This document shows positions 41,833-50,608 of a stretch of DNA of 64,000 bases, one piece after another. The translations under genes and the position numbers were made by a program. Numbering within the stretch: position 1 is the first letter of the stretch; the number at the start of each line of letters is the position of its first letter. This stretch comes from JANQPX01 sp039197065 (GTDB lineage Bacteria > Pseudomonadota > Alphaproteobacteria > Geminicoccales > Geminicoccaceae), in NCBI GenBank assembly GCA_039197065.1, contig JBCCUL010000028.1:60191-124190 (forward strand), in the 5' to 3' direction. Under the pieces are notes generated by a model. That model saw nothing but the letters and a program-made list of their open reading frames with translations, was not told the origin of the DNA and made no database searches.

Positions 41833-42789
41833 TTAGGAACGGACCTGGACTTCGGCTTTGTCGGATGTGACGAGCGGCTTCGGTCCTTGGGTGTTGATGA
41901 CCTTGGCTTCCTGCTCGTCGACCGTCTCGGCCGACCCCACCCCGCCGGCCAGGTGCAGATCGGGTCCGTAGAGGCGATCGGCACAGGCATCGTCCGGCAG
42001 GTGATTGACCTCGCGCATCAGTTCGAACACGGCGCGTTCGATCACCGAGCGCACGGCAAGCTGGATCGGTTCGAGCGAGCGTTCGCCGAGACCGAGGTCG
42101 AGAAGCTTGCCGTCGAAGAATTCAAACAGACCACCGCGCAGCTCGCGGCCGATGATCTGCTTTTGATAGGAGACGGTCTCGATGACGCGCAGGCTCTTGG
42201 TATGGATGAGCCTAAGGTCGAGGCCGATGTTCATGACGTAGTAGCGGGCGCCGAATGAGACGATGTCGTAAAGAACTTCGCCTTCGTTCGAGCGGATATT
42301 GTAGTTGAGTTCGGTGATGCCGCCGATCATGTGATAGGCGGAACCGGGGATCTCTCCGGCGATCAGACGGCGCACGCCGCCCGCCTCTTCAGCGTCGCCG
42401 ATCAGCTTGTTGTCGGCGAATTTAAGCTCGAGCTCGGTGACGGAGGTATCGAAGCGCTCGACCTGCGGGATGCCCGCCTTGCCGAGGGCCGACATCGCCA
42501 TCAGGGCGGCGCCCTGGGTCAGGCGGCGACCGGTTTCGATGTCATCCTTGCCGGTGTAGTCGAGGATCTTGCCGATCGAGATCGTGTGCGGCACCGGCGC
42601 TTCGCCGCCGTTGAAGTGATCGCCCATGCAGAAGAGGGCGTCCGTGTAGGGTGTGGGGTTGTTGAGGACGGGGGCGCTGCCGATCGGCTCGGCGTAGTTC
42701 CCCTCCGTGGCGTAGGGATGGGTGCAGGCGCTGGCCATCAGGCAGCAGGCCGCAACCGCGCCCTTGAGGGCGACAGATCGTGCGTTCAT
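41833..42789 (-). CDS. hfaB: Holdfast attachment protein HfaB (CsgG-like outer-membrane lipoprotein)
   Basis: 318 residues; ATG 42789 is chosen because AGGA lies upstream and it begins a lipoprotein signal with lipobox SAC at about residue 21. The body resembles CsgG, including VSYQKQIIGRELRGGLFEFF and ILDYTGKDDIETGRRLTQGA. CsgG forms an outer-membrane secretion pore for curlin; HfaB plays the matching role for the holdfast anchor. It is flanked by the curlin-like HfaA and HfaD genes, which supports the role. Confidence 0.85.
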   Translation of the reverse strand: MNARSVALKGAVAACCLMASACTHPYATEGNYAEPIGSAPVLNNPTPYTDALFCMGDHFNGGEAPVPHTISIGKILDYTGKDDIETGRRLTQGAALMAMSALGKAGIPQVERFDTSVTELELKFADNKLIGDAEEAGGVRRLIAGEIPGSAYHMIGGITELNYNIRSNEGEVLYDIVSFGARYYVMNIGLDLRLIHTKSLRVIETVSYQKQIIGRELRGGLFEFFDGKLLDLGLGERSLEPIQLAVRSVIERAVFELMREVNHLPDDACADRLYGPDLHLAGGVGSAETVDEQEAKVINTQGPKPLVTSDKAEVQVRS

Positions 42790-42850
42790 GATCAATTCCT
42801 CAGCTGGATAGGCGTGCGGGTTCAGCGATTCCCGGAGAGGGACCAGGCGC

Positions 42851-43246
42851 TCAGCGTCGTCGTTCGAAGTCGTCGCGCGCTTCATCGACGATGTCTTCAT
42901 AGTCATCGCCGATCACGGTGATCGCCATCTGGCTGCCCTTGTTGATCTGATTGCCGTTGATCACCACAGAGCTGCCGGCCGCGGCTTCGACATTGATCTG
43001 GTTGCCGATGGCTGAGGCAAGCGTCGAGCCGTAGATCGAGTTGTTCTCTATGAGGCGGTGATCCTCATCACGGCGAAAGCCGATGGCGCGCTCGCTTTCG
43101 CTGGTGCTCTCCATGCCGATCGGCGTCTCCAGCCTTCGGTCCCGCCATTCATCTTCGAAAGCCTGTGTCACGGTCGTGGTATTCAGAAGCACGAGCGTGG
43201 CGACGATCGGGCTCCAGGGCCAAAGCGCATGAGGTTTTGTGGACAT
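42851..43246 (-). CDS. hfaA: Holdfast attachment protein HfaA-like (curlin-related)
   Basis: 131 residues from ATG 43246. A signal peptide (about 1-29) ends at TQA. The mature part has a curlin-like core (ENNSIYGSTLASAIGNQINVEAAAG, then VINGNQINKGSQ), with the SAIGNQ motif shared with the HfaD repeats. It is the first gene of the operon and lies 61 bases before hfaB. Caulobacter HfaA is a small amyloid-like anchor component. The call rests on the repeat and gene order. Confidence 0.75.
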   Translation of the reverse strand: MSTKPHALWPWSPIVATLVLLNTTTVTQAFEDEWRDRRLETPIGMESTSESERAIGFRRDEDHRLIENNSIYGSTLASAIGNQINVEAAAGSSVVINGNQINKGSQMAITVIGDDYEDIVDEARDDFERRR

Positions 43247-43487
43247 GGCGGCTCTCTCTGGCTGTTTTGTATTTGTTTCGTCTTGGTTTCATGAAATTAG
43301 TATTTCTAATTAGTTAATTTCAAGAATAAAAATGCGTTAATTATATTTTGTGATATTTATGGTTAACGCCATACGACTTCACCTTGATTAGGCAATGATT
43401 AAATCGGCGCGCCACCATGCCGATATTGACGAGGCGGCGCGGCAAGGTTCAAGATGAGGCTATTGATCTAAGCTATTTTGAGCGTCG

Positions 43488-44165
43488 GTGAGCGATATGC
43501 AGGATGACCTCGGCCCTCCGCCGAATCCAAAGAGCGATGCCGATGGACCCCGAACGGCCGATAAGGATGAGGATACGGCTGGCTTTCTTGCGCGCATGAC
43601 GCTCGCTTCGTCGGAACGCCTGCTGAATGCGGACATGAACGACGAGCAGCAAAGGCGCGTTCTTCTCGCCACGCTCAGCCAGCGTTTGTTCTACGCGCTT
43701 GCCGTCGCTCTATCGCTGGCTTTTTTGATCATCTTCTTTTTGTTGTGGTTTGATAGTCCGATTAACATCGTCGTGCCCATCGTCATGCTGTGCGGAGTCG
43801 TTGGTGGGTTTGTAGGGATTCAACGACATCTCAATGATTTGAAAATCGAAGATCTGAAGCTTCTCACAGATTCCTTCTCCTATCTCATTCTGTCGCCAAT
43901 GGTGGGCGGCGTGCTCGCAATCGTCTTATATGTCTTGTTCCTGTCCGGTCTGCTGAAGGGAGATCTGTTCCCGACCTTCGAAAAAGCCACGACTGCAGAA
44001 GGCGGCAGCGTCAGAGGCTTTCTCTCCGTCTTCAACCAATATGCTACAGACTACGAGGACTACGCCAAGCTGATGTTCTGGAGCTTCGTCGCCGGTTTCT
44101 CGGAGCGGTTCGTGACCGACGTTATCGGCAAGTTCGAAGGGAAAGCCGGCAACGCAGGCAAATAG
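43488..44165 (+). CDS. Membrane protein of unknown function
   Basis: 225 residues from GTG 43488 (ATG 43497 is in frame). A charged cytoplasmic N-terminus (about 60 residues) is followed by three or four hydrophobic segments (about 69-90, 94-110, 130-155 and possibly a membrane-proximal 190-205). No family recognised. It is divergent from the hfa operon across about 240 AT-rich bases. Confidence 0.6.
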   Translation: MSDMQDDLGPPPNPKSDADGPRTADKDEDTAGFLARMTLASSERLLNADMNDEQQRRVLLATLSQRLFYALAVALSLAFLIIFFLLWFDSPINIVVPIVMLCGVVGGFVGIQRHLNDLKIEDLKLLTDSFSYLILSPMVGGVLAIVLYVLFLSGLLKGDLFPTFEKATTAEGGSVRGFLSVFNQYATDYEDYAKLMFWSFVAGFSERFVTDVIGKFEGKAGNAGK

Positions 44166-44263
44166 GCGGTTTAGTGCGGCGGTCGTTCTTCGGCAAAAAG
44201 CCTTGCAGAGCGACGGGATTGCGCCCATATAGAGCGTAATCAAAAAATCTCGGACGAGGTATA

Positions 44264-44289
44264 AGTGGGCCCAAGGCCCACTTTTTTAT
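44264..44289 (+). terminator. Terminator-like hairpin directly before rimP
   Basis: AGTGGGCC (44264-44271) pairs with GGCCCACT (44275-44282) around CAA and is followed by six or more U residues. It ends only a few bases before the rimP start (GTG 44294 or ATG 44303), so it is either the terminator of the upstream gene or an attenuator of the rimP operon. Confidence 0.75.
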
Positions 44290-44293
44290 TTCT

Positions 44294-44785
44294 GTGGACC
44301 GAATGGACAAGATTTCCGAGCTGATCGAGCCGACCCTGACAGCGATGGGCTATGAGCTGGTCAGGGTGATGAGCACCGGCGGACGGCGTCCGACGCTGCA
44401 GGTGATGGCGGAGCGGCTGGACCGCGCCGGCATGACCGTCGATCACTGCGCGGAGATCAGCCGGGCGGTGTCGGCGATCTTGGATGTCGAAGATCCGATC
44501 GCCGGGGCTTACGAGCTCGAGGTGAGTTCGCCCGGTATCGATCGGCCGCTGATCAAGCCCGTTGATTTCGAACGCTTCGCCGGCTTCGTGGCGCGCGTCG
44601 AGACCGATCGGCTGATCGACGGTCAGAAGAAGTTCAAGGGACAGCTTCTCGGAATCGAGAATGAGGCGGTGCGTCTGGTGCTGCCCGAAGGCGAGCGGGA
44701 CATCCCGCTCAACGCGATCAGAAAGGCGAAACTCGTGCTGACCGATGAATTGCTGGCGGCAGCTGAGGCAGAAGGAAGGAATTGA
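44294..44785 (+). CDS. rimP: Ribosome maturation factor RimP
   Basis: 163 residues from GTG 44294; ATG 44303 is the alternative. The family pattern is clear: MGYELVRVMSTGGRRPTLQVMAER, then SAILDVEDPIAGAYELEVSSPGIDRPL. RimP assists 30S assembly. It opens the rimP-nusA-ylxR-infB-rbfA-truB-rpsO-pnp block and is likely in one transcription unit with nusA, which begins 4 bases after its stop. Confidence 0.95.
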   Translation: MDRMDKISELIEPTLTAMGYELVRVMSTGGRRPTLQVMAERLDRAGMTVDHCAEISRAVSAILDVEDPIAGAYELEVSSPGIDRPLIKPVDFERFAGFVARVETDRLIDGQKKFKGQLLGIENEAVRLVLPEGERDIPLNAIRKAKLVLTDELLAAAEAEGRN

Positions 44786-44789
44786 GGCT

Positions 44790-46652
44790 TTGACCGATTT
44801 TGGCATTGAGAGCACCGCGGGTATCGGCCGGCTGGAACTGATCCGGATTGCCGAAAACGTCGCCCAGGAAAAGGGCATCGACGTCGATGACGTGCTGATC
44901 GCCATGGACCAGGCGATCCAGACGGCCGCGCGCCGAAAATACGGCCAGGAGCATCAGATCGTCGCCGAGGTCGACCGGAAGACCGGCGAGATCTCGCTCT
45001 ATCGCCAGCTCGAAGTCGCCGACGCCGACGAGATGGAAGATCCGGTCAATCAGATCCCTCTTCAGGACGCGCGCGAAAAAAACCCGGCCGCCGAGATCGG
45101 CGATCATATTCTCGAACCGCTGCCGCCGATCGATCTTGGCCGCATCGCCGCCCAGAGCGCCAAGCAGGTGATCGTGCAAAAGGTGCGCGAGGCCGAACGC
45201 GAGCGGCAATATGAGGAATATAAGGACCGCATCGGCGAGATCGTGGTCGGCGAGGTCAAGCGGACCGAATATGGTAATGTGCTGGTCGATCTCGGCCGCG
45301 CCGAAGCCATTCTTCGGCGTGACGACTTGCAGCCTAGAGAGACCTTCCGCAACAAAGATCGCGTGCGCGCCTATATCTACGACGTGCGCGCCGAGGGCCG
45401 CGGCCCGCAGATTTTTCTTTCCCGCACCCACCCGCAGTTCATGGCGAAGCTGTTCGCCCAGGAGGTGCCGGAGATCTATGACGGCATCATCGACATCATG
45501 TCGGTCGCCCGGGATCCCGGCTCCCGCGCCAAGATCGCGGTGATTTCCAAGGACAGCGGCATCGACCCGGTGGGCGCCTGCGTTGGCATGCGCGGATCTA
45601 GAGTGCAAGCGGTGGTCAACGAACTCGCCGGCGAAAAGATCGACATCATTCCCTGGTCTCAGGACCCGGCCACTTTCGTGGTGAACGGCCTGGCGCCTGC
45701 TGAAGTCTCGAAGGTGGTGCTGGACGAGGAGACCCGCCGCATCGAGGTGATCGTGCCGGACGAGCAGCTTTCGCTCGCGATCGGCAGGCGCGGTCAGAAT
45801 GTGCGCCTCGCCTCGCAGCTTACGGGCTGGGAAATCGACATCACCACTGAGACCGAGGACAGCGAGAAGCGCCAAAAGGAGTTCAAGCAGCTCACCGAAG
45901 GCTTCGTCGAGGGGCTGAACGTCGAGGAGGTGATCGCGCAGCTCCTGGTGACCGAGGGTTTCCAGACCATCGAAGAGGTCGCTTATGTCGACCTGGAGGA
46001 GCTGGCCTCGATCCAGGGCTTCGACGAGGATATCGCCGCCGCCCTTCGCGAGCGCGCCGAGAGCTATCTCGCCGAGCGCGCCGACACGCTGAACAGCGAA
46101 GCCGCCGAGCTTGGCATCCAGGAAGATCTCCTGGCGTTCGAGCACATCACGCTCGAAGCCAAGATCGAGCTGGGCCGAAAGGGCGTGAAGAGCCTGGATG
46201 ATCTGGCGGATCTCGCCGGCGATGAGCTGGTCGAGCTCCTGCCTGAGGGCGGGCTCACCGAGGAGAGCGCCGGCGAGCTGATAATGGCGGCGCGGGCGCA
46301 CTGGTTCGACGACGAGCCGGCAGCACCGGAGGCGGACGACGAGGAGACCGAGGAAGACATCGCCGCCGCCCCCGTGGACGAGTCCACTATTGATGGCGAG
46401 CGCCCGCGTCCGCTGGATGCGCCGAACGGCGTCGCTGATGATCTGAAGAAGATCAGCGGTGTCGGGCCGAAGCTCGAGGAGAAGCTGAACGGCCTCGGCA
46501 TCTATCACTTTTCGCAGATCGCGGCCTTCACGCCGGAGAACATCTCCTGGGTGGACGGCTATCTCAGCTTCAAGGGGCGGATCACCCGCGACGACTGGAT
46601 CGGCCAGGCCGGCATGCTGATGAAGGATGTCGACGATGGGGCTGGCGATTGA
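44790..46652 (+). CDS. nusA: Transcription elongation factor NusA with extra C-terminal domain
   Basis: 620 residues from TTG 44790. That start is chosen because the protein then begins TDFGIES before LELIRIAENVAQEKGID, as relatives do. It has the N-terminal RNA-polymerase part, S1 (about 135-200), two KH domains (GRRGQNVRLASQL near 347) and acidic repeats (about 375-500). An unusual extra C-terminal segment (about 548-615) has the ISGVGPKLEEKLNGLGIYHFSQIA pattern of helix-hairpin-helix domains seen in some NuoE and L21 proteins. Confidence 0.93.
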   Translation: MTDFGIESTAGIGRLELIRIAENVAQEKGIDVDDVLIAMDQAIQTAARRKYGQEHQIVAEVDRKTGEISLYRQLEVADADEMEDPVNQIPLQDAREKNPAAEIGDHILEPLPPIDLGRIAAQSAKQVIVQKVREAERERQYEEYKDRIGEIVVGEVKRTEYGNVLVDLGRAEAILRRDDLQPRETFRNKDRVRAYIYDVRAEGRGPQIFLSRTHPQFMAKLFAQEVPEIYDGIIDIMSVARDPGSRAKIAVISKDSGIDPVGACVGMRGSRVQAVVNELAGEKIDIIPWSQDPATFVVNGLAPAEVSKVVLDEETRRIEVIVPDEQLSLAIGRRGQNVRLASQLTGWEIDITTETEDSEKRQKEFKQLTEGFVEGLNVEEVIAQLLVTEGFQTIEEVAYVDLEELASIQGFDEDIAAALRERAESYLAERADTLNSEAAELGIQEDLLAFEHITLEAKIELGRKGVKSLDDLADLAGDELVELLPEGGLTEESAGELIMAARAHWFDDEPAAPEADDEETEEDIAAAPVDESTIDGERPRPLDAPNGVADDLKKISGVGPKLEEKLNGLGIYHFSQIAAFTPENISWVDGYLSFKGRITRDDWIGQAGMLMKDVDDGAGD

Positions 46653-47392
46653 CCGAAGCCGTCACCGATCTCGCCATGGCCGAAACGCCTGAGGACAACG
46701 GCATGTCCTCCGGTTCGGCTGACGGTCCTGCGCGCAACAGGCGCTCGGAAGAACGCCGCTGTCTGGTGACGCGGTCCGTGTCGGACCGGGAGGGACTCTT
46801 GCGTTTCGTCGTCGATCCCGAGGGTCGGATCCTGCCGGATGTCGATGAACGACTGCCCGGACGCGGTATTTGGTTGAGTGCTGGCCGGGATGTGGTAAAC
46901 AAGGCGGTTGAGAAGCGACTGTTCGGCCGAGCGGCCAGACAGTCGGTGACCGTTTCGGATGGTCTGGCTGACCGGATTGAGGCCCTGTTGACCCGTCGCT
47001 TTTACGATGGGCTGGGCTTGGCACGGCGCGCCGGCCATATTGTTATGGGCTTTGATCAGGTCCAGGCGTCGTTGGCCGGATCGGGGGCAGCCGTGCTGCT
47101 CGCCGCTGCCGATGGCGCCGAGGATGGGCGGCGGAAGCTTCGGCATCTGGCGCTTGAATTGCCGTTGATCACGGCGGGTCCGGGAGGTGATCTCGGGGCC
47201 GCATTAGGGCGTGAGCATCTGGTGCATGCTGCCCTGCTGCCGGGAAAGCTGGCGGCGAGGGCATTGCGCGATGCGAGGCGTCTGGCCGGGTTTCGGTCGG
47301 ACGTTGCCGTCGAGATGGAAGTTGCTGTTGAGGAGGACGAACGCTCGTCTCTCCGCCGGATTGAGCCGAAGGGAACGACCGAAGCATCATGA
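46649..47392 (+). CDS. YlxR/L7Ae-fused RNA-binding protein
   Basis: 247 residues from TTG 46649, overlapping the nusA stop by 4 bases. The YlxR domain is N-terminal (RRCLVTRSVSDREGLLRFVVDPEGRILPDVDERLPGRG, about 37-74) and the L7Ae-like domain is C-terminal (GLARRAGHIVMGFDQV, about 122-200). Such fusions between nusA and infB are common in Alphaproteobacteria. Overlaps infB by 4 bases. Confidence 0.9.
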   Translation: MTEAVTDLAMAETPEDNGMSSGSADGPARNRRSEERRCLVTRSVSDREGLLRFVVDPEGRILPDVDERLPGRGIWLSAGRDVVNKAVEKRLFGRAARQSVTVSDGLADRIEALLTRRFYDGLGLARRAGHIVMGFDQVQASLAGSGAAVLLAAADGAEDGRRKLRHLALELPLITAGPGGDLGAALGREHLVHAALLPGKLAARALRDARRLAGFRSDVAVEMEVAVEEDERSSLRRIEPKGTTEAS

Positions 47393-50064
47393 CCAGTACG
47401 AAAGAGCAGGATGAGGGTTCCCGGATCTCGCTGAACAAGTCGGGCAGTGGTCGCCTTGAGTTGAAGAAGCGGGTGGATACTGGCGTGGTACGCCAGAGCT
47501 TTTCCCATGGCCGCAGCAAATCCGTCGCCGTCGAGGTCAAGCGCAGCAAGCGGGTCTCGGTGAAGCCGGAGGCCGAGGGCGGTGCTGGCGCTGCCGTCGC
47601 ACGCAAGGCCGAGCCAGCCGGAGGCGCCGCTCCCAAGGGACGTGCGCGCGATGCCGGCTCCAAGGCTGGCGGTCCGGTCGTCCTCAAGCCTCTGACCGAC
47701 AACGAGAAGAATGCGCGCGTCCGAGCGCTCGCCGACGCCAAGAAGGCGGAAGACGAGGCGCGTCAGCGCGCGGACGAGAATGCCCGGCGCGTTGCCGAGG
47801 AGAACCGGCGGAAGGCGGCTGAGGAAGAGGCCGCCAAGAGCCGGAAGGAACAGGAAGACGCGCGCAGGCAAGCCGAAGAGGATGCGCGCAAAAAGGCTGA
47901 AGAGGCCGCAGCGCGCCTGCTCGCCAAGGAAGAGGAAGAACGGCAGAAACGCGAAGCTGAAGAGGCCAAGGCCGCTGCCGCAGCCGAAAGCGCGCCCAAG
48001 GTCGAGGCCGCCGCAGCACCGGCGCCGGCCGCGAAGCCTGCGGCTGCTGACGGCGAAGAGCGCCCGGCCCGTGCACGGCCGGCTGTCGAGGCCAAAGGCA
48101 AGGTCAAGGGCAAGAGTGCTGCGCGCGAGCAGGAAGGCCGAGGCGACAGCCGCGGCGGTCGCGGGAGCCGGCGTGACGGTCAGCGCGGCGGCAAGCTGAT
48201 GCTGGACAGCAATGCCGAGGTGATCGAGCGCAGAGCGCCGTCGCTCGCAGCGATGCGCCGACGTCAGGATCGTGAAAAGCGCCAGCAGCAGATGCAGGAC
48301 CAGGCGCCGATCGTGCGCGAAGTGGTGCTGCCTGAGACCATTCAGGTGTCCGAGCTTGCCAATCGCATGGCGGTGCGCGGTGCGGATGTCGTGAAGTCGC
48401 TGATGAAAATGGGCGTGATGGCGACGGTCAATCAGGCCGTGGATGCCGATACAGCCGAGCTGATCATCGGCGAGTTCGGCCACACCGTGAAGCGCGTCGC
48501 CGAGAGCGACGTCGAGATCGGTCTCGAGGGCATCGACGACGAGGAGGGCGATCTGCAGCAGCGGGCGCCGGTCGTCACCGTCATGGGCCATGTCGACCAC
48601 GGCAAGACCTCGCTTCTGGATGCGCTTCGTCAGGCGGACGTGGCGTCTGGCGAGGCCGGCGGCATCACTCAGCATATCGGCGCCTATCAGGTGGATATCG
48701 GCGCCGGTCAGCCCGTCACCTTCATCGATACGCCGGGTCACGCCGCGTTCTCGGAGATGCGCGCGCGCGGCGCCCAGGTCACCGATATCGTGGTGCTGGT
48801 GGTGGCGGCCGATGACGGCGTCATGCCGCAGACCAAGGAAGCCATTGCGCATGCCAAGGCGGCCGAGGTGCCGATCGTGGTGGCGGTCAACAAGATCGAC
48901 CGGGCCGAGGCCAATCCTGACCGGGTCAAGCAGGAACTGCTGTCCGAAGAGATCGTGCTCGAAGAATATGGCGGCGACGTGCTCGCGGTCGAGGTCAGCG
49001 CCACCGAGAAGATCGGCCTCGACAAGCTGATCGAAGGCCTTCTCCTGCAAGCGGAACTGCTGGAGCTTGGCGCCAATCCGGACAGAAGCGCCCAGGGTGC
49101 GGTCATCGAAGCGCGGCTGGACAAGGGACGCGGCGTTGTTGCGACCGCTCTCGTTCAGAAAGGCACGCTCAGGGTCGGCGAAATCATCGTTTGTGGCGGT
49201 CACTGGGGCCGAGCGCGCGCGCTGATCGACGATCGCGGCAAGCCGATCGAGACGGCAGGGCCGTCCACCCCGGTCGAGATTTTGGGTCTGGACGGCGTGC
49301 CCGAGGCCGGCGATCTCCTGGTGGTCGTCGATAGCGAGAAGCGTGCGCGGGAAATCACGGAATATCGCCAGCGTAAAAAGCACTCCGCCGGGATCGTCGC
49401 TCCCGCAGGCTCCGTCGAGGATATGTTCAGCCAGATGGCCGAACAGAAGATCGGCGAGCTGCCGGTGGTGGTGAAGTCCGATGTTCACGGCTCGCTGGAG
49501 GCGATCGTCGCAGGCCTCACCAAGATGAACACCGATGAGGTGCAAGTTAGGGTGCTGCATAGCGGTGTCGGCGCCATTACCGAATCGGATGTGACCCTCG
49601 CGATGGCCTCGCAGGCCCTGATCCTCGGCTTCAATGTGCGCGCCAACGCTCAGGCCCGTGATCTCGCCAAGCGCGAAAACATCGACGTCCAGTATCATTC
49701 GATCATCTACGAATTGCTGGACGAGGCGAAGGCCAGGCTTTCCGGCATGCTGGCGCCCGAATCGAAGGAGAAGACCACCGGCCACGCCGAGATCCGTGAG
49801 GTGTTCTCGATCACCAAGATCGGCAAGATCGCAGGCTGCATGGTGACCGACGGCATCATCCGGCGCGGCGCCCGCGTGCGTCTGCTGCGCGACGATGTCG
49901 TCATCCATGACGGCGCGCTCGGCTCGCTCAAACGCTTCAAGGACGACACCAAGGAGGTGCGTGAAGGGTTCGAGTGCGGCATCGGCATCGATACCTTCAA
50001 CGACATCCGTGAGGGTGACGTGGTCGAGGCTTACGAGGTGGAAGAGGTTGCACGCACCCTCTAG
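47389..50064 (+). CDS. infB: Translation initiation factor IF-2
   Basis: 891 residues from ATG 47389. The long Ala/Glu/Lys/Arg-rich N-terminal region (about 100-245) is low-complexity and coiled-coil-like. The GTPase core starts with GHVDHGKTSLLDALR (G1, about residue 399), followed by DTPGHAAF (G3) and NKIDRAE (G4), then the C-terminal fMet-tRNA-binding domains. It is GTP-dependent and positions initiator tRNA on the 30S subunit. Confidence 0.97.
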   Translation: MTSTKEQDEGSRISLNKSGSGRLELKKRVDTGVVRQSFSHGRSKSVAVEVKRSKRVSVKPEAEGGAGAAVARKAEPAGGAAPKGRARDAGSKAGGPVVLKPLTDNEKNARVRALADAKKAEDEARQRADENARRVAEENRRKAAEEEAAKSRKEQEDARRQAEEDARKKAEEAAARLLAKEEEERQKREAEEAKAAAAAESAPKVEAAAAPAPAAKPAAADGEERPARARPAVEAKGKVKGKSAAREQEGRGDSRGGRGSRRDGQRGGKLMLDSNAEVIERRAPSLAAMRRRQDREKRQQQMQDQAPIVREVVLPETIQVSELANRMAVRGADVVKSLMKMGVMATVNQAVDADTAELIIGEFGHTVKRVAESDVEIGLEGIDDEEGDLQQRAPVVTVMGHVDHGKTSLLDALRQADVASGEAGGITQHIGAYQVDIGAGQPVTFIDTPGHAAFSEMRARGAQVTDIVVLVVAADDGVMPQTKEAIAHAKAAEVPIVVAVNKIDRAEANPDRVKQELLSEEIVLEEYGGDVLAVEVSATEKIGLDKLIEGLLLQAELLELGANPDRSAQGAVIEARLDKGRGVVATALVQKGTLRVGEIIVCGGHWGRARALIDDRGKPIETAGPSTPVEILGLDGVPEAGDLLVVVDSEKRAREITEYRQRKKHSAGIVAPAGSVEDMFSQMAEQKIGELPVVVKSDVHGSLEAIVAGLTKMNTDEVQVRVLHSGVGAITESDVTLAMASQALILGFNVRANAQARDLAKRENIDVQYHSIIYELLDEAKARLSGMLAPESKEKTTGHAEIREVFSITKIGKIAGCMVTDGIIRRGARVRLLRDDVVIHDGALGSLKRFKDDTKEVREGFECGIGIDTFNDIREGDVVEAYEVEEVARTL

Positions 50065-50161
50065 CTCGATGCGATCGAGGACGTTCACTTGGAACATGAC
50101 GGCGGGCATCGCTTGTCGTCGTTCCGGGACGACGATGAGGGATGTGCGAGAAGGATTGGGA

Positions 50162-50608
50162 ATGGCCAGAGGCCGGACATCGGATAAAGGGAACGGGAGC
50201 GGCGGGCTCAACCAGCGCCAGCTGCGCGTGGGCGAACGCCTTCGCCATGTTCTCGCCGATCTCTTTTCGCGCGGTGCGATCCATGATCCGGTGATCGCCG
50301 AGCGGCCGCTCACGATTTCCGAGGTGCGTATCACGCGCGATCTGCGTCAGGCGACAGTCTATGTGGTCGAGCTTGGCGGAGATCTCAGCCCCGAGATGGC
50401 GTCGGCGCTCGCAAGGGCAACACCCTTCATTCGCGGCGAGGTCGCAAGGCAGAGCAATCTGAAATACGCGCCGAACATCACCTTTCGGGCCGACGAGACC
50501 TTCGCCGAGAGCGCTCGTATCGACGCCCTATTGCACGAGGCGCGTCAGGGCCGCCCGGCGCTCGGCATTCAGGACGACCTTGATTCGGACGAGAACGGCC
50601 ATGGCTAG
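50162..50608 (+). CDS. rbfA: Ribosome-binding factor A
   Basis: 148 residues from ATG 50162, with a GGATTGGGA ribosome site. The KH-like pattern is RQLRVGERLRHVLADLFSRG, then PLTISEVRITRDLRQATVYVV. It assists 16S rRNA 5'-end maturation. The stop overlaps the truB start by 8 bases. Confidence 0.94.
   Translation: MARGRTSDKGNGSGGLNQRQLRVGERLRHVLADLFSRGAIHDPVIAERPLTISEVRITRDLRQATVYVVELGGDLSPEMASALARATPFIRGEVARQSNLKYAPNITFRADETFAESARIDALLHEARQGRPALGIQDDLDSDENGHG

Noticed and set aside
44718..46508. 596-codon minus-strand frame opposite nusA
   Set aside because: Antisense of nusA with the same high-GC artefact; no ribosome site.
47056..50334. Very long minus-strand frame (1092 codons) opposite infB
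   Set aside because: It is antisense to a certain infB gene. High GC and strong codon bias keep the frame open; composition is not protein-like and no family is seen.
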